NCBI RefSeq assembly: GCF_036370855.1
Contig: NC_088113.1
Coordinates: forward strand, 20,232,501-20,296,500
DNA length: 64,000 nucleotides
Direction of reading: 5' to 3'
Source of the DNA: Dromaius novaehollandiae
Lineage: Eukaryota; Chordata; Aves; Casuariiformes; Dromaiidae
Of this stretch, positions 50,501 through 61,383 are shown one piece after another; the stretch's first letter is position 1; the number at the start of each line of letters is the position of its first letter. Under the pieces are notes generated by a model. The model saw only the letters and a program-made list of their open reading frames with translations. It ran no database searches and had not been told where the DNA came from. Made by a program: the position numbers and the translations under genes.

Positions 50501-53500
50501 TCTTGTATTTTCCTGTATTCTTTCTATGCTTCTATTGGACCAAGTCCATCTTGATTATTGTATTTTATTTGGGTTGACAGGAAGTATGAATTTCAGTATA
50601 CTGTTTATTTTCTACACTTCGTTGACATACTTCAGTGTCCTCTTCCTGAGAAACAGACCTTTCTCTGGAACATGGAATGACTGTTTATTGCATACTTGCT
50701 TGTAGGTTCAAAGATAGGAGAAATTTCTCTTCCTTCTCTACTGTTTTTGTAGCTGCCTGAGCTCTACTGACTAATAGCCCTCTTCATTACCTATGAAACC
50801 ACTCAACACTCTTGTGTTATACTTTCATGCCCAGGGTCACAGATGACTGATAACTGGTCACTGATTGGGCTCCAGGACAAAACAAGAGTAGGGAATGAAG
50901 TGTTGTGCAAGATGCTGCCAAACATATGCACTGAGGCATCACTTACATCCTCTTACCTAAAGGATTGCAACTTCAACCAACAACCTACTCAGCCAGGAAG
51001 ACTAGAGGACAGGATAACAATGGCAGATATTTGAGCATAAGTTTGCCTTATCTCATGATAGTGCCTTACAGGAGGTTTTTACATGGGAAAAATAATGGAA
51101 CTAGGCAAAGAAAAATATATTTAAACAAAGATTCAGATGTACAAAAGAATCTTTTTCCAGTTGATGTCTAGCCCGCTGCCTGAATCACTCTGGAAGAGAA
51201 AACATCTGGAAACAGCTCAGAAGGAGCTGCACTTATGTCCAAACCACAGCATAAGGCAGGAGTCTGCCTTCAGTCAAACTGAAGAGCATGGAAATGACAG
51301 AGGAGATGCTCAGGTGATAAACCTTTCATCATGATTTGTGTGGTTTTTTTGTCTAAAGAGAGGAATGCCATTTCCAGGGCTGTCCACAAGGTTCTCTTCA
51401 AAAGCACAAAATTCACTAGCAGTTTCAGGCAAAACTGAAATCAATAAACAAGATAACCTTTAAGAACTGCTCCCAACATGTTTTGCAGCAAGTGAAGGCA
51501 CATAATGGACATTTAAAAGGCACATCATCCTCAGATTTGCAGTTAGAGCAGTAGAATCTTCCTAGTGAGAGTGAGAGGGAGAAAGAGAGAGAGAGAGGGA
51601 GAGGAGAATGACTAAATTCCAGTAACAACCTGTGAATTGTTCACACATATATGCTTCTAGCGCACTACAGAAAACAATGACCAAGAGTGCATGCAGTGAA
51701 TTTTAAGAAGTCTCTGTTGTATTATTTCTTTCATATGACCTCACTCGATCTCTATGCTTCAGATCCCCATTCAGAAATTGAGATTACACCCTTGCTTTAC
51801 GAGGAAAATGACAAGAAAAAAAAATCTCTAAGTTCTCAGGAAACCATTACATCATCATGATTGAGAAAATGCAGTATTTTGACAGACTAGATGCAATTAG
51901 CAGAAAGTACAAATTCCAGTTAGCATACCACGCTAATCATTATAGCAACATAATTTTAGTTTTCTGTAAGTTATCCTATTCCTGAGAATTAGAGATTTGC
52001 ATCCAAAAATCTCACCTATACCTACCAGACTCTGGCTCCATCTGTAGGGGGAAGATGGGCACAGCTCCAGAGCTTGTGGGTGCTCTCATGTTACTGGTTC
52101 CTTTTGATACTTCCATCTTTGGCAATTCAAGTTTGCTTTCTCGGCTAAAGCAGAAGGAGGAAATCTTCCTTTGAATTTTCTCTGGCATCTCACTCTTGGA
52201 AGCAACTGCGTGTGATCATAAAAAAACACCATACAATACAGTGCAACAAAGAACACACTACATAACTCACTGGAACCTACGGCTAAGTGCATTTTGCAAA
52301 GAGTCTTCACTGAATATAAGAAAACCCCAAAAAACACAAAGAACCCACATACACAATTTGAGTAACTATTTTCTTAAGCCACACTGATAACAGAAGTTTC
52401 TGCTATTAACACACATTATTATTGAGAGGGAACTTTTACATTGAAATAGTTCTGTGGTAAATTATTCCTAGACACAGTTGGTCTTGATCCACTCTTCCAG
52501 CCCCTTATGTGCAAAAAATCTGCCTTCAGCCATAACCCATTTCACATTTTAAAGAAAACTGCACTGTAACTGATTTTCTTCCTGTACCCTTGCACTTCCC
52601 TATCTGTATCTACCCATTGCCTTCTGTCTTATACTCATTTTTTATGCTATTTGGACAGGACCAATTGTTTTGGCCTTCCTTTACACAGTCTAGAGCAGGG
52701 AGGTCAGACAACTGAGACTACAACTAAGGCTCTTGGACCCTACCCATGAAACTAGTAAAATTTTAAACTCCAGAGAAGTGTTCATTCCTGACCTTGTATG
52801 TGGCTGGGAACTTTCATCTGAACTTTGCTGTCTTCTGCTTTGGTGCACCAGTTCTCCAAACTGGAGCCAGTGCTCCCTTCGTCTTGCACCTGGTGATGCA
52901 CTTTCTTCTCTCCCTCGCCGCAGACCATCCCAGTCAAATCTTTACACATCTGTCTGAACTGCTCTCTGTGATGAGGGCGCACAAACATGTAAAACCCTGT
53001 CCAAAAGAAAATACAGTCAAATACATAGGAAAATAAATGCCTGACAACAGGATACTTGTTGCTTTGGGAGCTGAGTAACATCAGCTGTAGTCTTTAGAAT
53101 ATCTTCATCATGGTGGAACATTTGATGTTTTTATTGATTTTATACTTAAGGGGTTTTCCTTTCCAGAAGACAGGTGAGTATTTGGTATTGGAAATTGCCA
53201 ACTTACCTGGAAGTTCTTCCACTCTCTACAACAACCACAAATATCTGATCCAGCACTTCAGCAGACAATTGATCTAGCTAAATCAAGCACACACAATACC
53301 TGAAAAGACTTTCTCAAAAAAAGAAGTCTCTCATTACTGTCTGGTTGGTTGAGGATTCAAAACGTATGCACAGAAACTCTAAGAAATCCCCAGTATGATT
53401 TATTGGCAAGCATGGACAATTCTACAGTGGAGTCCTCTGAGGTGAAAACATTTGCTCCCTAAAGATACCAACTCTCTATTTGTAAGAAAAAAATGCTTCG

Positions 53501-56500
53501 GAGAAGATTATGACTCTCAGTGCCACGTAGTTCATTTCCCTCTCATTCTTCACTGTGTCAAGACTAATTTGACTAGTTTACACACCACAAAAAATTATTT
53601 TCTAAAAGTCTGGTGAGACTATGACATCTGACGTAACATTAAGAGATGTCTCCATCAAGGCAATCAAGTCCAGGATGAAATCCCCCCCTGCCTTTTTTAA
53701 ACGAAAAGACAAAACCTAACCTCAAATTTTAAGCACTTGTAGCTTTCTAAATCCTTGTATTTGTTTTCTTCCTTCATGGGTTTGTTAATAATCATTTAGA
53801 AATTTCAAACTTATATGAATGACAAGGATATTAAATCATGACACAGTTCCATAACTATTCCTGTGTAAAGTTCTATAGAAAAATAGTGAACCAAAAGTAC
53901 GAATGCTTATCACCGGAATCTGAAAGGGACCAAAGAGCTTAGCAGCAGCATAGCAATCTACAGTCAGTGCTGTTGTCAGGATAATAGTCATCGTTGGCTT
54001 TTCTAAAGAGCAATCGCTTTCAGTAACTGAGAAAAAAGAGGTAATGGAATCATTTGACTGAAGTTAGCTTGACTGAAGGTCAGGACTGGAATTACTGAGG
54101 TCTTATCTCAGTTTTAAGGGTTTGGTTTTTTGGTTTTCTTTTTTCTTTTCTTTTTTCTTTTTTTTTTCTTTTTTCTTTTTTTAAACGGACAATTCCTAAA
54201 CTGAACATGCAGAAGTAATATCTTATAACCTTGCCATTTTTCACTCTCAGATGACATTCATTTACTACAGCTTTCCTGCAGCTAGTTCCACCTATCTGGC
54301 TTGCTAAACAAAAAGATGGGAGAGGTACAAAAATTTTGCCAATGCTAAAAGTTTATCCAAAAAAGTGGAGAGTTTGCAAACTAACTGCGAATAACCAGTG
54401 TGAAGTCACTGCTCACAAGAGATCACAGCACCTATATCTTCTTTTCGATTAAATAAAAAGCATTTAAAAATGTCCCTTACTTTGTAGGAGATGAAAGTCT
54501 TCTGGCCTCTCAGTGGTGAGGGCTGCTATCACTGATACCATAGTATCATAGTTATCTGTCTTCTTGTAAGATAACAATGCTTCATAGAAACGGTTGTAAG
54601 AGCTTTGGTTCAAAGCCTTTTTCACATCCTTGAGATAGGTAGCTCTCAGGATCTGGTGGCAATCTTCTCTCCTAGAGCTTGAAGCTTTTTCAGCATCTTT
54701 CTTTGGAGCTTGGCTGGGATTTTTCCCTGAGAGACAAAATACACATGAGCAGCCCTTGGAAAGGAACACATACGTCAGCCCTTTCTATCCATTATTCTTC
54801 ATTGAGAAGGAGGTTCCTGAGCTATTTCAAAGCAGTAATGCCAGCACTGCCTGTGCAGCCAAATACGTCCCTCTGACATGACCTTGGGTAGAGCCAAGAC
54901 CTGCTCCTGCCAATGGCAACTGAACAAATTCTGCAGAACCCTTCTGGCATTTTTTTTTTAATTTTTTTTTTTTATTTTTATTTTTTTGCCAAATGGTCAC
55001 TGAGGAATGAGAAAAAGGTGACACAAACACCACTTGTGCATGGAGGTCAGCAATAAATAAAGTTTTATGCTGCACTTCTTTGAAGAAGTAGAAGCATTAT
55101 AAACAGATGGCTCAATCAACTATGCTGGCCTGCCATGGGTAAGTAAACTGTGAGATTGAATTTAAAGAGTAGATTTATCATCCCTTATTACTAAAAGAGA
55201 AAGGGCATTCTTTTTTCAGACAGGAAAGCATAAAGTCAAATGAGAATAACTAATCTGAAATAATAGACAAAATAATACAAAAGCAACGAAGGTAGGAGTA
55301 ACTAAGAACATCCTGCTAACCTCCAAGAGGACTTCAGTTCAGAATGGTAGTCTCTGACTGATCCGTTTTTTCTCTTAAAAAAAGTTCTTGTTTGCATATT
55401 AAAGAGTGCAAATATGGATTAAGTATATTACAGGAAATTGAATTTAAATTAACTAGCCACATCTGTTAGTGCTTAGACCTCTATTCTTCACCTAAGATAA
55501 TAAACTACTTTGAAAAGATGGACCAGGTTCCTGTCCTGAAAGGGGAGAAAGATGGTGTGAATTTTATAATCAGTATCTTCCGTATCAATCTCATGGGCCT
55601 CAAGACAAAAAAATTTCCAAAGATCCTGCTTTATCCAAATGTTCTTAAAATACAGAACAAAACAGGAAAATAAAACTAAAGAAACAGCATGGCTTCATAT
55701 ATGAAAAGCTTTTAAAGACTTCCAAGAAACACTAGCAGCTTTTTTTTCTTTTTAAAGAAAAGGTTAGCTTTTGACCATTCTTTACTCCTTAAAGAAAGGT
55801 AAATCTAAGCTGCTATAACCCTTGCTCATAGGTAAAAGTCACTCAAGAAAATTAAAACAAAGAAATGATTCATATGAATTAAAATTAAATGAACTGAAAG
55901 TAATAACTACCCTACCTGTTTCTTTGTGAGAAATAAACAGAAAAAAATCCTAGGTGTTCTCAGGAATATCTGCAATCAAATCAGAACTGGACCTTTGATT
56001 TTCAGAGGTAAATACTGGACCATATGAGATTAGAGGATGCATGCACAAATCATGTACAACTATGAAAACATATTTACTAGTCCAGGTTTCTGGAAGAAGC
56101 AGCTTTTCCTCATGAGGATCACATACAATACTGAAAACAGAGACAGTTTTCTTCTTCATACCTGAAACTATACTGACTTCACTTAGAATTACCTTCCCTA
56201 AATTGCTCTCTCTCATGAAACCCTGGCCACAGTCCAGCAGCCTTGTGCTCGGACCACCTTTGCCCTCACTGAGGAGTACTAGGTCAGTCTCTAATGCAAA
56301 CTGCTAGCTTTAGTCAGTTGTATTTTCATATCCAACTTGATTTAAGTAATTGGCTTTTGTGTTTCATTTTGTACAATCCTTGCTGAAAATTCTGAATTAG
56401 CACTCTTACTCACAGATAGCGAGACACTTGTGCTATGTGAATGCAGAAAACATTGGTCCCTACCAGGAGAATTTACAGTAAGTGACACAATAAAACATAA

Positions 56501-59500
56501 TACATATTAACTTGGAATTATGCTTTTATTTAACATGAAGTGTACCTGCGCTATTCAGTCCTGTTGTTAAGTGGAATCCTCCCTTGTTCAAGTGGAGCCC
56601 AGGGTTTAGCTGAGTGCATGAGTCCTCTGAGAATGTTGTTTTCTGCTGGCTCTGTTTTTCTGCTGTTAAATCAAACCAGTCCATTAACAGTGAACTTGGA
56701 GAAGAATAAACACAGAATGATGCTTTTCAAAGTGTGTCACTCTACTTCAAGATGCAGATGCATTTCTCTGGTAAGAGAGGATGAGCCAAGACCCTGCTTT
56801 TTTATAATCTATTGTTCCAGCATTTCAAAGACTTCACAAGCTGTACGATGACATGATTACCCTCTTTTCACAATTCTGGTGGCACTATGTGGGTAGCAAG
56901 GAAGACAGAGGAATACACACAAATGTTTTCAGATCTACAGGCTAGATTCAAGATTTAAATAGATCTTTAAAAAAGCCCATTTGAAATAAAATGTCATCTT
57001 TACTAACTATGCTCAAGCATTTGTCTATGCTTATGAGAAGGCAGGTATATTTAACTAACCGAAAACCTTTTAAAGTAGAGAGGAGAATCAGAGGTGCTAC
57101 ATAACCAGCTCCAATGCATACAGCACTCAAACACCATATGAACACGTTATAATGAACACCTTAGCTCACTTAGTTAACAAGAGGATCATGCAGAGCAGAT
57201 ATTTATACACAGTGTTTCTTTGTATTTTGGAATCTTAGCTACCTAGTTCAATTTTGCTTAATCAAAATTGCTTTCCACCCTAGTGTTTCTATGTATTAGA
57301 TGTGTATTAGATGTGTCTTGCTCTGTGACTGGACAAAGTCCATCAAAGGATATAACAGTGCTGGAAATAAGCTTCTCACCTATTTTGTTGGCCAGTATCT
57401 CTCGCTGTTCTCGCAGGAGGCTGTGCTCAGGTTTGTAGCCACAGCCTACTCCAGTCAGATTACAACATGCTTCATCAAATTGCTTTTTATGTTGAGGTCG
57501 AACAAATTGATAGAACTCTTTCATTAAAGAGAGGGGAAATAAATAAATAAATAAAATCGGTCCACAACAGGTAAACTCCACAGAAACTTATGATGGCAAG
57601 GCTTCTAGGTTAGATGACATGAAAATAAAAAAAGTGCAGGTAAATAAATTAAAATCAGAATTTCATTATCTAGCAGTTTATACAATAACCACACTTACAA
57701 GCTACACAGAAGTTGGATACAGTTTGGGCTTCCAGCAATAGCTGTAGGTTATAACTGTAATTTTTCTACTGTAAATATGAAGTAGCTTTACTTCTCAGTG
57801 AAACAGGTACTTGCAAAAAAGAAGGTGAGCTACCTCAAATAAACTGTGGGGGTCAAAGTATTCATCTAGGCAGGTAGCAAAGAATAACAGCTGACCTGCT
57901 GTTTATTTTACAGCTCATCTTACTCCACTGTAAACTGGCTGCCTACCACTAGCCTAAATCTCACTGCAAGTCAAATGAACTTTAGACTTCAAGTGTCTGT
58001 CACTTTTGTAAACCAGACTTAAACTATTTCCTTAAATTTGCTTATCAAAAATTTCACTATCTATATAGTAAGATAAACATATTGGGAAACAAACTGTGGC
58101 TGCTATTAGTACTAAGTACTTATATACAGCATCTCATCCCTTAATTTAAAACAGTTTACAAGAAGAGTGGCTTCGCTTTTTGATTTTTTAGTTGAAAGGA
58201 GTCACAGAAAAATCTGTCCATTTGCCCATATGCACAGCAAATCATCAATGACAGTTTCAAATTCTCTCATCTTCGTCTTCTCCTGCTCACTTGCTAATTA
58301 CAAGACGAGAAAACAAGTTACGCTCAAATCTTATTGTGCCTTTATGAGGAAACTTTCTCTAAAAGAAAACAGCAGATCCAGATTCAGATGTTTTAAGTTT
58401 TTCAAAATTATTTTGAAAAGAAGCAAAAAAGCCCCTACCAAACCACAGAAACAAATAAACACACCAAGAAAATCCAGGAAAGTTTGTTTGCTTCCAAGAC
58501 TTGTTTTAACAAGAAAATTTACAACTTTCATGATTCCCTTTGACTTTCACAAGGAGGCTCCACTTTTTTCCACATTCCCACAAACAGAAATTATTTCTAA
58601 TGTAGTAGCAGCTGAATTCAAATAAGCCAGACAACTGACTTCTCTTTTAATTCTTATGGAGAACAAAAAGACAGATTTTAAAGTGTATTGTTTTATACTG
58701 CTACCATCACTTTTAAAACATAAGCAACAAGCAGAGGTCATCCTCAAAAGATACACCAATCTTGCACAGGCTGCCAAGACTTCTAAGGCTTCACTCTTTC
58801 ACGTGATTTGCAGCTGTTCTGTTTTCCTGTTGTAATACGTGCACTATTATCATGGAGCATCACCTACTGAAAAGAAATGTTGATAGGGCCAATAAAAGTA
58901 TTGACTTTCAGCAACAGCTCTGCTCTTCACAGGCTTCTCATCTCTCTTTCTCACTAACTGAACAGCTAAGCTCCAGCTCCCTTCCTCTTTTCAAAGTTGA
59001 TCATTCTCAATTTGACAAAACTGAGGGGGAAAGGAAAATTCAGAAAGAAAACACTGCTAAAATGTTGGTGGGAGTCTAGTTCCTCTCAGTGCACTCATTA
59101 AAAATCCAGGCAAATAACAGCTAAATCAGCAAACCACCTATGTTTGCCCCAGCTCACTTGCTTTATACTCACCATTATTTAAATATAAAATTTATGTAGC
59201 TATTCTGTACACTTACTGTCTTAACACTGAACTCATCTGAATGCATATATCCAACTTCTCATAACCACACTCTTTATCTTAACTCCTAAATCACAGGGAA
59301 TAAGCTATACTTATAAGTTTAAAATAACACAAGTTTTCATGGAACTTTTTATCTTAGGCCCATCATTATGCAAACTAAGGTGTGATAACTAGACTGGTAA
59401 TACATTTGCTCTATGATCTGGGGATATAAATTGGTGAACGTTAACGATTATCATTCTGATCAATTCGTACTTCAAAGGTAAAACACTTCCTTGTGAAATA

Positions 59501-61383
59501 CTGAAATCCTTTTAAAAGACAAAGGCTATGTCATACACAGATACCAGAGAAGTCATCATACCTCGCAACAAGATATGCTTTTTTTGATCCTCTATAAAGA
59601 GGGAGCTCATTTGAGATAACATAGTATTGAAGTCATCTGTTTTCTTGTAGTGCTGAAGAGCCTTTGAGAAGAGATCATAGTTTTCCTGGCTTAGGGTTTC
59701 CTTCACTGTTGCAATGTATGATGTAGCCCTGGCCTTCTTTGGCTCAGTCAGGTCTGCTATCTTATCTGTTTGCTGAGAAGACAGGAAGACTTTTCAGTAA
59801 ATAGGACTTAAGTCTTAAGGACTGCACATAAGACAATGCAATGCTTTCAGCCAACATGTTAGGGTGTCCCATGCAGTAATGGTAATCATCCAAAAAAGCA
59901 TGTATCCATGTGTAATTTTCTGAAAAAAAAACAAAACAACTTCAGCGCCATGGAAGAAACAAATCTAATGGGGCCTATCTCCTGGAAATGTTCAATTATC
60001 TAAAAAGAAAAAACCTTCATAGGTATATGAAGCAGGATATTCAAAGAATGAAAGGCATTTAAGTATTTTGGTTCCCCTAAGACATTTCTTGAAGACAATA
60101 TGCACACATGCAAGCTAGATTACTCTCTAGTATTTGAAAACATTCTTCTTCTATAATCACAAGCAGCAGGGGCTTGAAAAGATTCAAAACAAGTCCTCCT
60201 TTATGAAAGTGACTGTGCATTACAATTGCTTGCACATTGTAGAAGCCAACGGACACCTGTCATACATCTTAATGACAAAAACAGTATGACTGGGGCAATC
60301 CCGAGTCACAACTTTATTATTAATTTCCCCGGATTATTATTATATCTACTTCTAAAACATTAATTGCTCTAACATCTGTGAGCATTTATTCCCTCAAGGA
60401 AGAGCAGCAATGGTATTCATTATCTTCTCTACTGAGCAAAGCTGAATGCTCCAGAGGACTGTTCCCTAGAGAAGGCAGCCAAGCCTCATTTCACAGCTCT
60501 GTTCTTCAGAGAAGGCTTGTAAAGATAAATGAAACTTAATGCAAACCTTGAGGATTAGGCTGATTCATCGTGACATCAGGTAGCAACAAGTCCCAACAAA
60601 AACAACCTTCTGCAATGAACACACTCCCTTCCTCATACCTTGGATACTATTAGCCTCAGGATCTGTGCCTACCTTTATCAATTTAGGGTGTCATGTGCCT
60701 GGGAGTCTCTTTGACAGAGAGAGAGTATTCAGCCAGGACAGTACCTTGGACAACTACTGACATACACCATCACCCAGGGGATTCTCATCGATTTATCATG
60801 ACTGTCACGCAGCTAGCTGCATAATTACCTGTGGTTTCTGAATCATCTTTTGAAACAGTGCACAACAATAAACACACAGGCGCAAACACAAGGCACAACA
60901 ATAACCCACATACAAGGTTAGGATGTGATCACCTACCCAAATACAACTGGGTCAGCTACGCTAGTTGAGACTCTACAGCCAATCAAAAAGACCCCCCACC
61001 ACCACACCACACCTGAACAAGAGGAGATAACGTTCAAGATGGATAAAAGAAATGTTCTCTGGCTGTGACTACTAACCCTGCCTATAATGTCTATATTTGA
61101 GAAACAGCAAGACAGATTTCAGACGTGCAGAGTTGAGTATTTACAACTGGGGGGGTTGATATAATTGTATTGGCATCACTGCCAGTCCACATCAGTCACC
61201 TGTCTGCCTGGAAATTTCCAATTCAAATTACTTCATTCTGCGGCATAAATACTCAAAGGGATGGCATATGTGCATGAAAACACGTACCGGATTGCTGACT
61301 AGCTTTATTTTCTTCCTTCCTCCTTTCTGCTCATCTGTTAACCTCTTCTCATACTGAAGGGACAGTGTTGACAGACGTTGTGC
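47470..61383 (-). CDS. RTEL1: RTEL1, C-terminal part: last eight recognised coding exons
   Basis: Regulator of telomere elongation helicase 1, an iron-sulfur 5'-3' DNA helicase that unwinds T-loops, D-loops and G-quadruplexes. Only the C-terminal 417 residues are present; the helicase core lies past the right edge. Exons are 61288-61383, 59562-59772, 57380-57517, 54481-54726, 52793-52996, 52026-52205, 51458-51561 and 47470-47544: 1254 nt, all phases joining. The order is a nuclear-signal-like [12 protein letters not shown], harmonin-like repeat 1 ([19 protein letters not shown], ending [13 protein letters not shown]), harmonin-like repeat 2 ([18 protein letters not shown], ending [13 protein letters not shown]), a PIP-box-like QRKISSFCF, and a C4C4 RING with CxxC pairs CSNC, CPLC, CKTC and CPEC. 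The end is [11 protein letters not shown]. This corresponds to the long, RING-bearing human isoform. Identification rests on residue similarity and synteny. Confidence 0.95.
47545..51457 (-). other. RTEL1: RTEL1 last intron
   Basis: A 3.9 kb intron splitting the RING in phase 0. It contains a degraded CR1-like element at about 49120-49333 and an A-run near 49681. Nothing else was recognised. Confidence 0.85.
49120..49333 (+). mobile_element. Old CR1-type retroelement tail, plus orientation
   Basis: It ends 'gctgggctggatggctttca', 'ctaactcagtatgtctgctg', then TTATGTTCTTATG. This resembles the 3' end of ancient sauropsid CR1/L3-like elements ('ctgggctagatggacctttg ... cttatgttcttatg'). The 5' limit is uncertain. 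It could be a LINE or a SINE sharing that 3' tail. Confidence 0.65.
51458..51561 (-). CDS. RTEL1: RTEL1 exon: RING first half
   Basis: Acceptor CTCACTAG|GA and donor TTAAAG|GTTATC. It encodes [20 protein letters not shown] and [13 protein letters not shown]: three of the four CxxC pairs. A pyrimidine microsatellite (CT-rich, 51570-51605) forms the acceptor tract. Confidence 0.93.
51562..52025 (-). other. RTEL1: RTEL1 intron before the RING exon
   Basis: A short intron with a GA/CT-rich tract beside the acceptor. Nothing else is visible. Confidence 0.85.
52026..52205 (-). CDS. RTEL1: RTEL1 exon with PIP-box-like segment
   Basis: 180 nt, acceptor ACACGCAG|TT, donor TCTG|GTAGGT. It encodes [19 protein letters not shown] followed by a low-complexity linker ending [15 protein letters not shown] aligns with human QSKISSFL. 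Confidence 0.9.
52206..52792 (-). other. RTEL1: RTEL1 intron
   Basis: About 0.6 kb of AT-rich intron. No feature was seen. Confidence 0.85.
52793..52996 (-). CDS. RTEL1: RTEL1 exon: end of harmonin-like repeat 2
   Basis: 204 nt, acceptor TTTTGGACAG|GG, donor CAAG|GTCAGG. It encodes [20 protein letters not shown] and a linker. It matches human FSMFVRPHHKQRF. Confidence 0.94.
52997..54480 (-). other. RTEL1: RTEL1 intron
   Basis: A 1.5 kb intron with a T-rich tract at about 54125-54182. No other feature. Confidence 0.85.
54125..54182 (+). repeat. T/C-rich simple repeat
   Basis: A tract of TTTTC-like units ending in 'ctttttttaaacgg'. Simple sequence in an RTEL1 intron. Confidence 0.8.
54481..54726 (-). 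CDS. RTEL1: RTEL1 exon: harmonin-like repeat 2
   Basis: 246 nt, acceptor TCTCTCAG|GG, donor CAAA|GTAAGG. It encodes [13 protein letters not shown], then [20 protein letters not shown] and [13 protein letters not shown]. It aligns with human LTTAKPEDFPLLH. Confidence 0.94.
54727..57379 (-). other. RTEL1: RTEL1 intron
   Basis: A 2.7 kb AT-rich intron with a T-run at about 54951-54987. I see no exon or element in it. Confidence 0.85.
57380..57517 (-). CDS. RTEL1: RTEL1 exon: end of harmonin-like repeat 1
   Basis: 138 nt, acceptor AATGAAAG|AG, donor ATAG|GTGAGA. It encodes [20 protein letters not shown] and [14 protein letters not shown]. Near-identical to human GRGCGYRPEHS. Confidence 0.94.
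57518..59561 (-). other. RTEL1: RTEL1 intron
   Basis: A 2.0 kb AT-rich intron. Nothing recognised. Confidence 0.85.
59562..59772 (-). CDS. RTEL1: RTEL1 exon: harmonin-like repeat 1
   Basis: 211 nt, acceptor TCTTCTCAG|CAA, donor CGAG|GTATGA. It encodes [20 protein letters not shown] and [19 protein letters not shown]. It aligns with human [20 protein letters not shown]. Confidence 0.92.
59773..61287 (-). other. RTEL1: RTEL1 intron
   Basis: A 1.5 kb intron; the flanking exons join in phase 0. No further exon is supported here. Confidence 0.8.
61288..61383 (-). CDS. RTEL1: RTEL1 exon: basic linker after helicase core
   Basis: 96 nt, 32 codons, acceptor AAATCTTTCCAG|GCA, donor CCG|GTACGT. It encodes [20 protein letters not shown] and [12 protein letters not shown]. 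It aligns with human STLSLLSEKR and GGRKKIRLVSHP. The basic patch may serve nuclear import. Confidence 0.9.

Noticed and set aside
60820-60850. Possible 18-base micro-exon (ATGATTCAGAAACCACAG) before GTAATT on the minus strand
   Set aside because: The acceptor tract is poor, and the neighbouring exons already join in phase and match the human protein without it.
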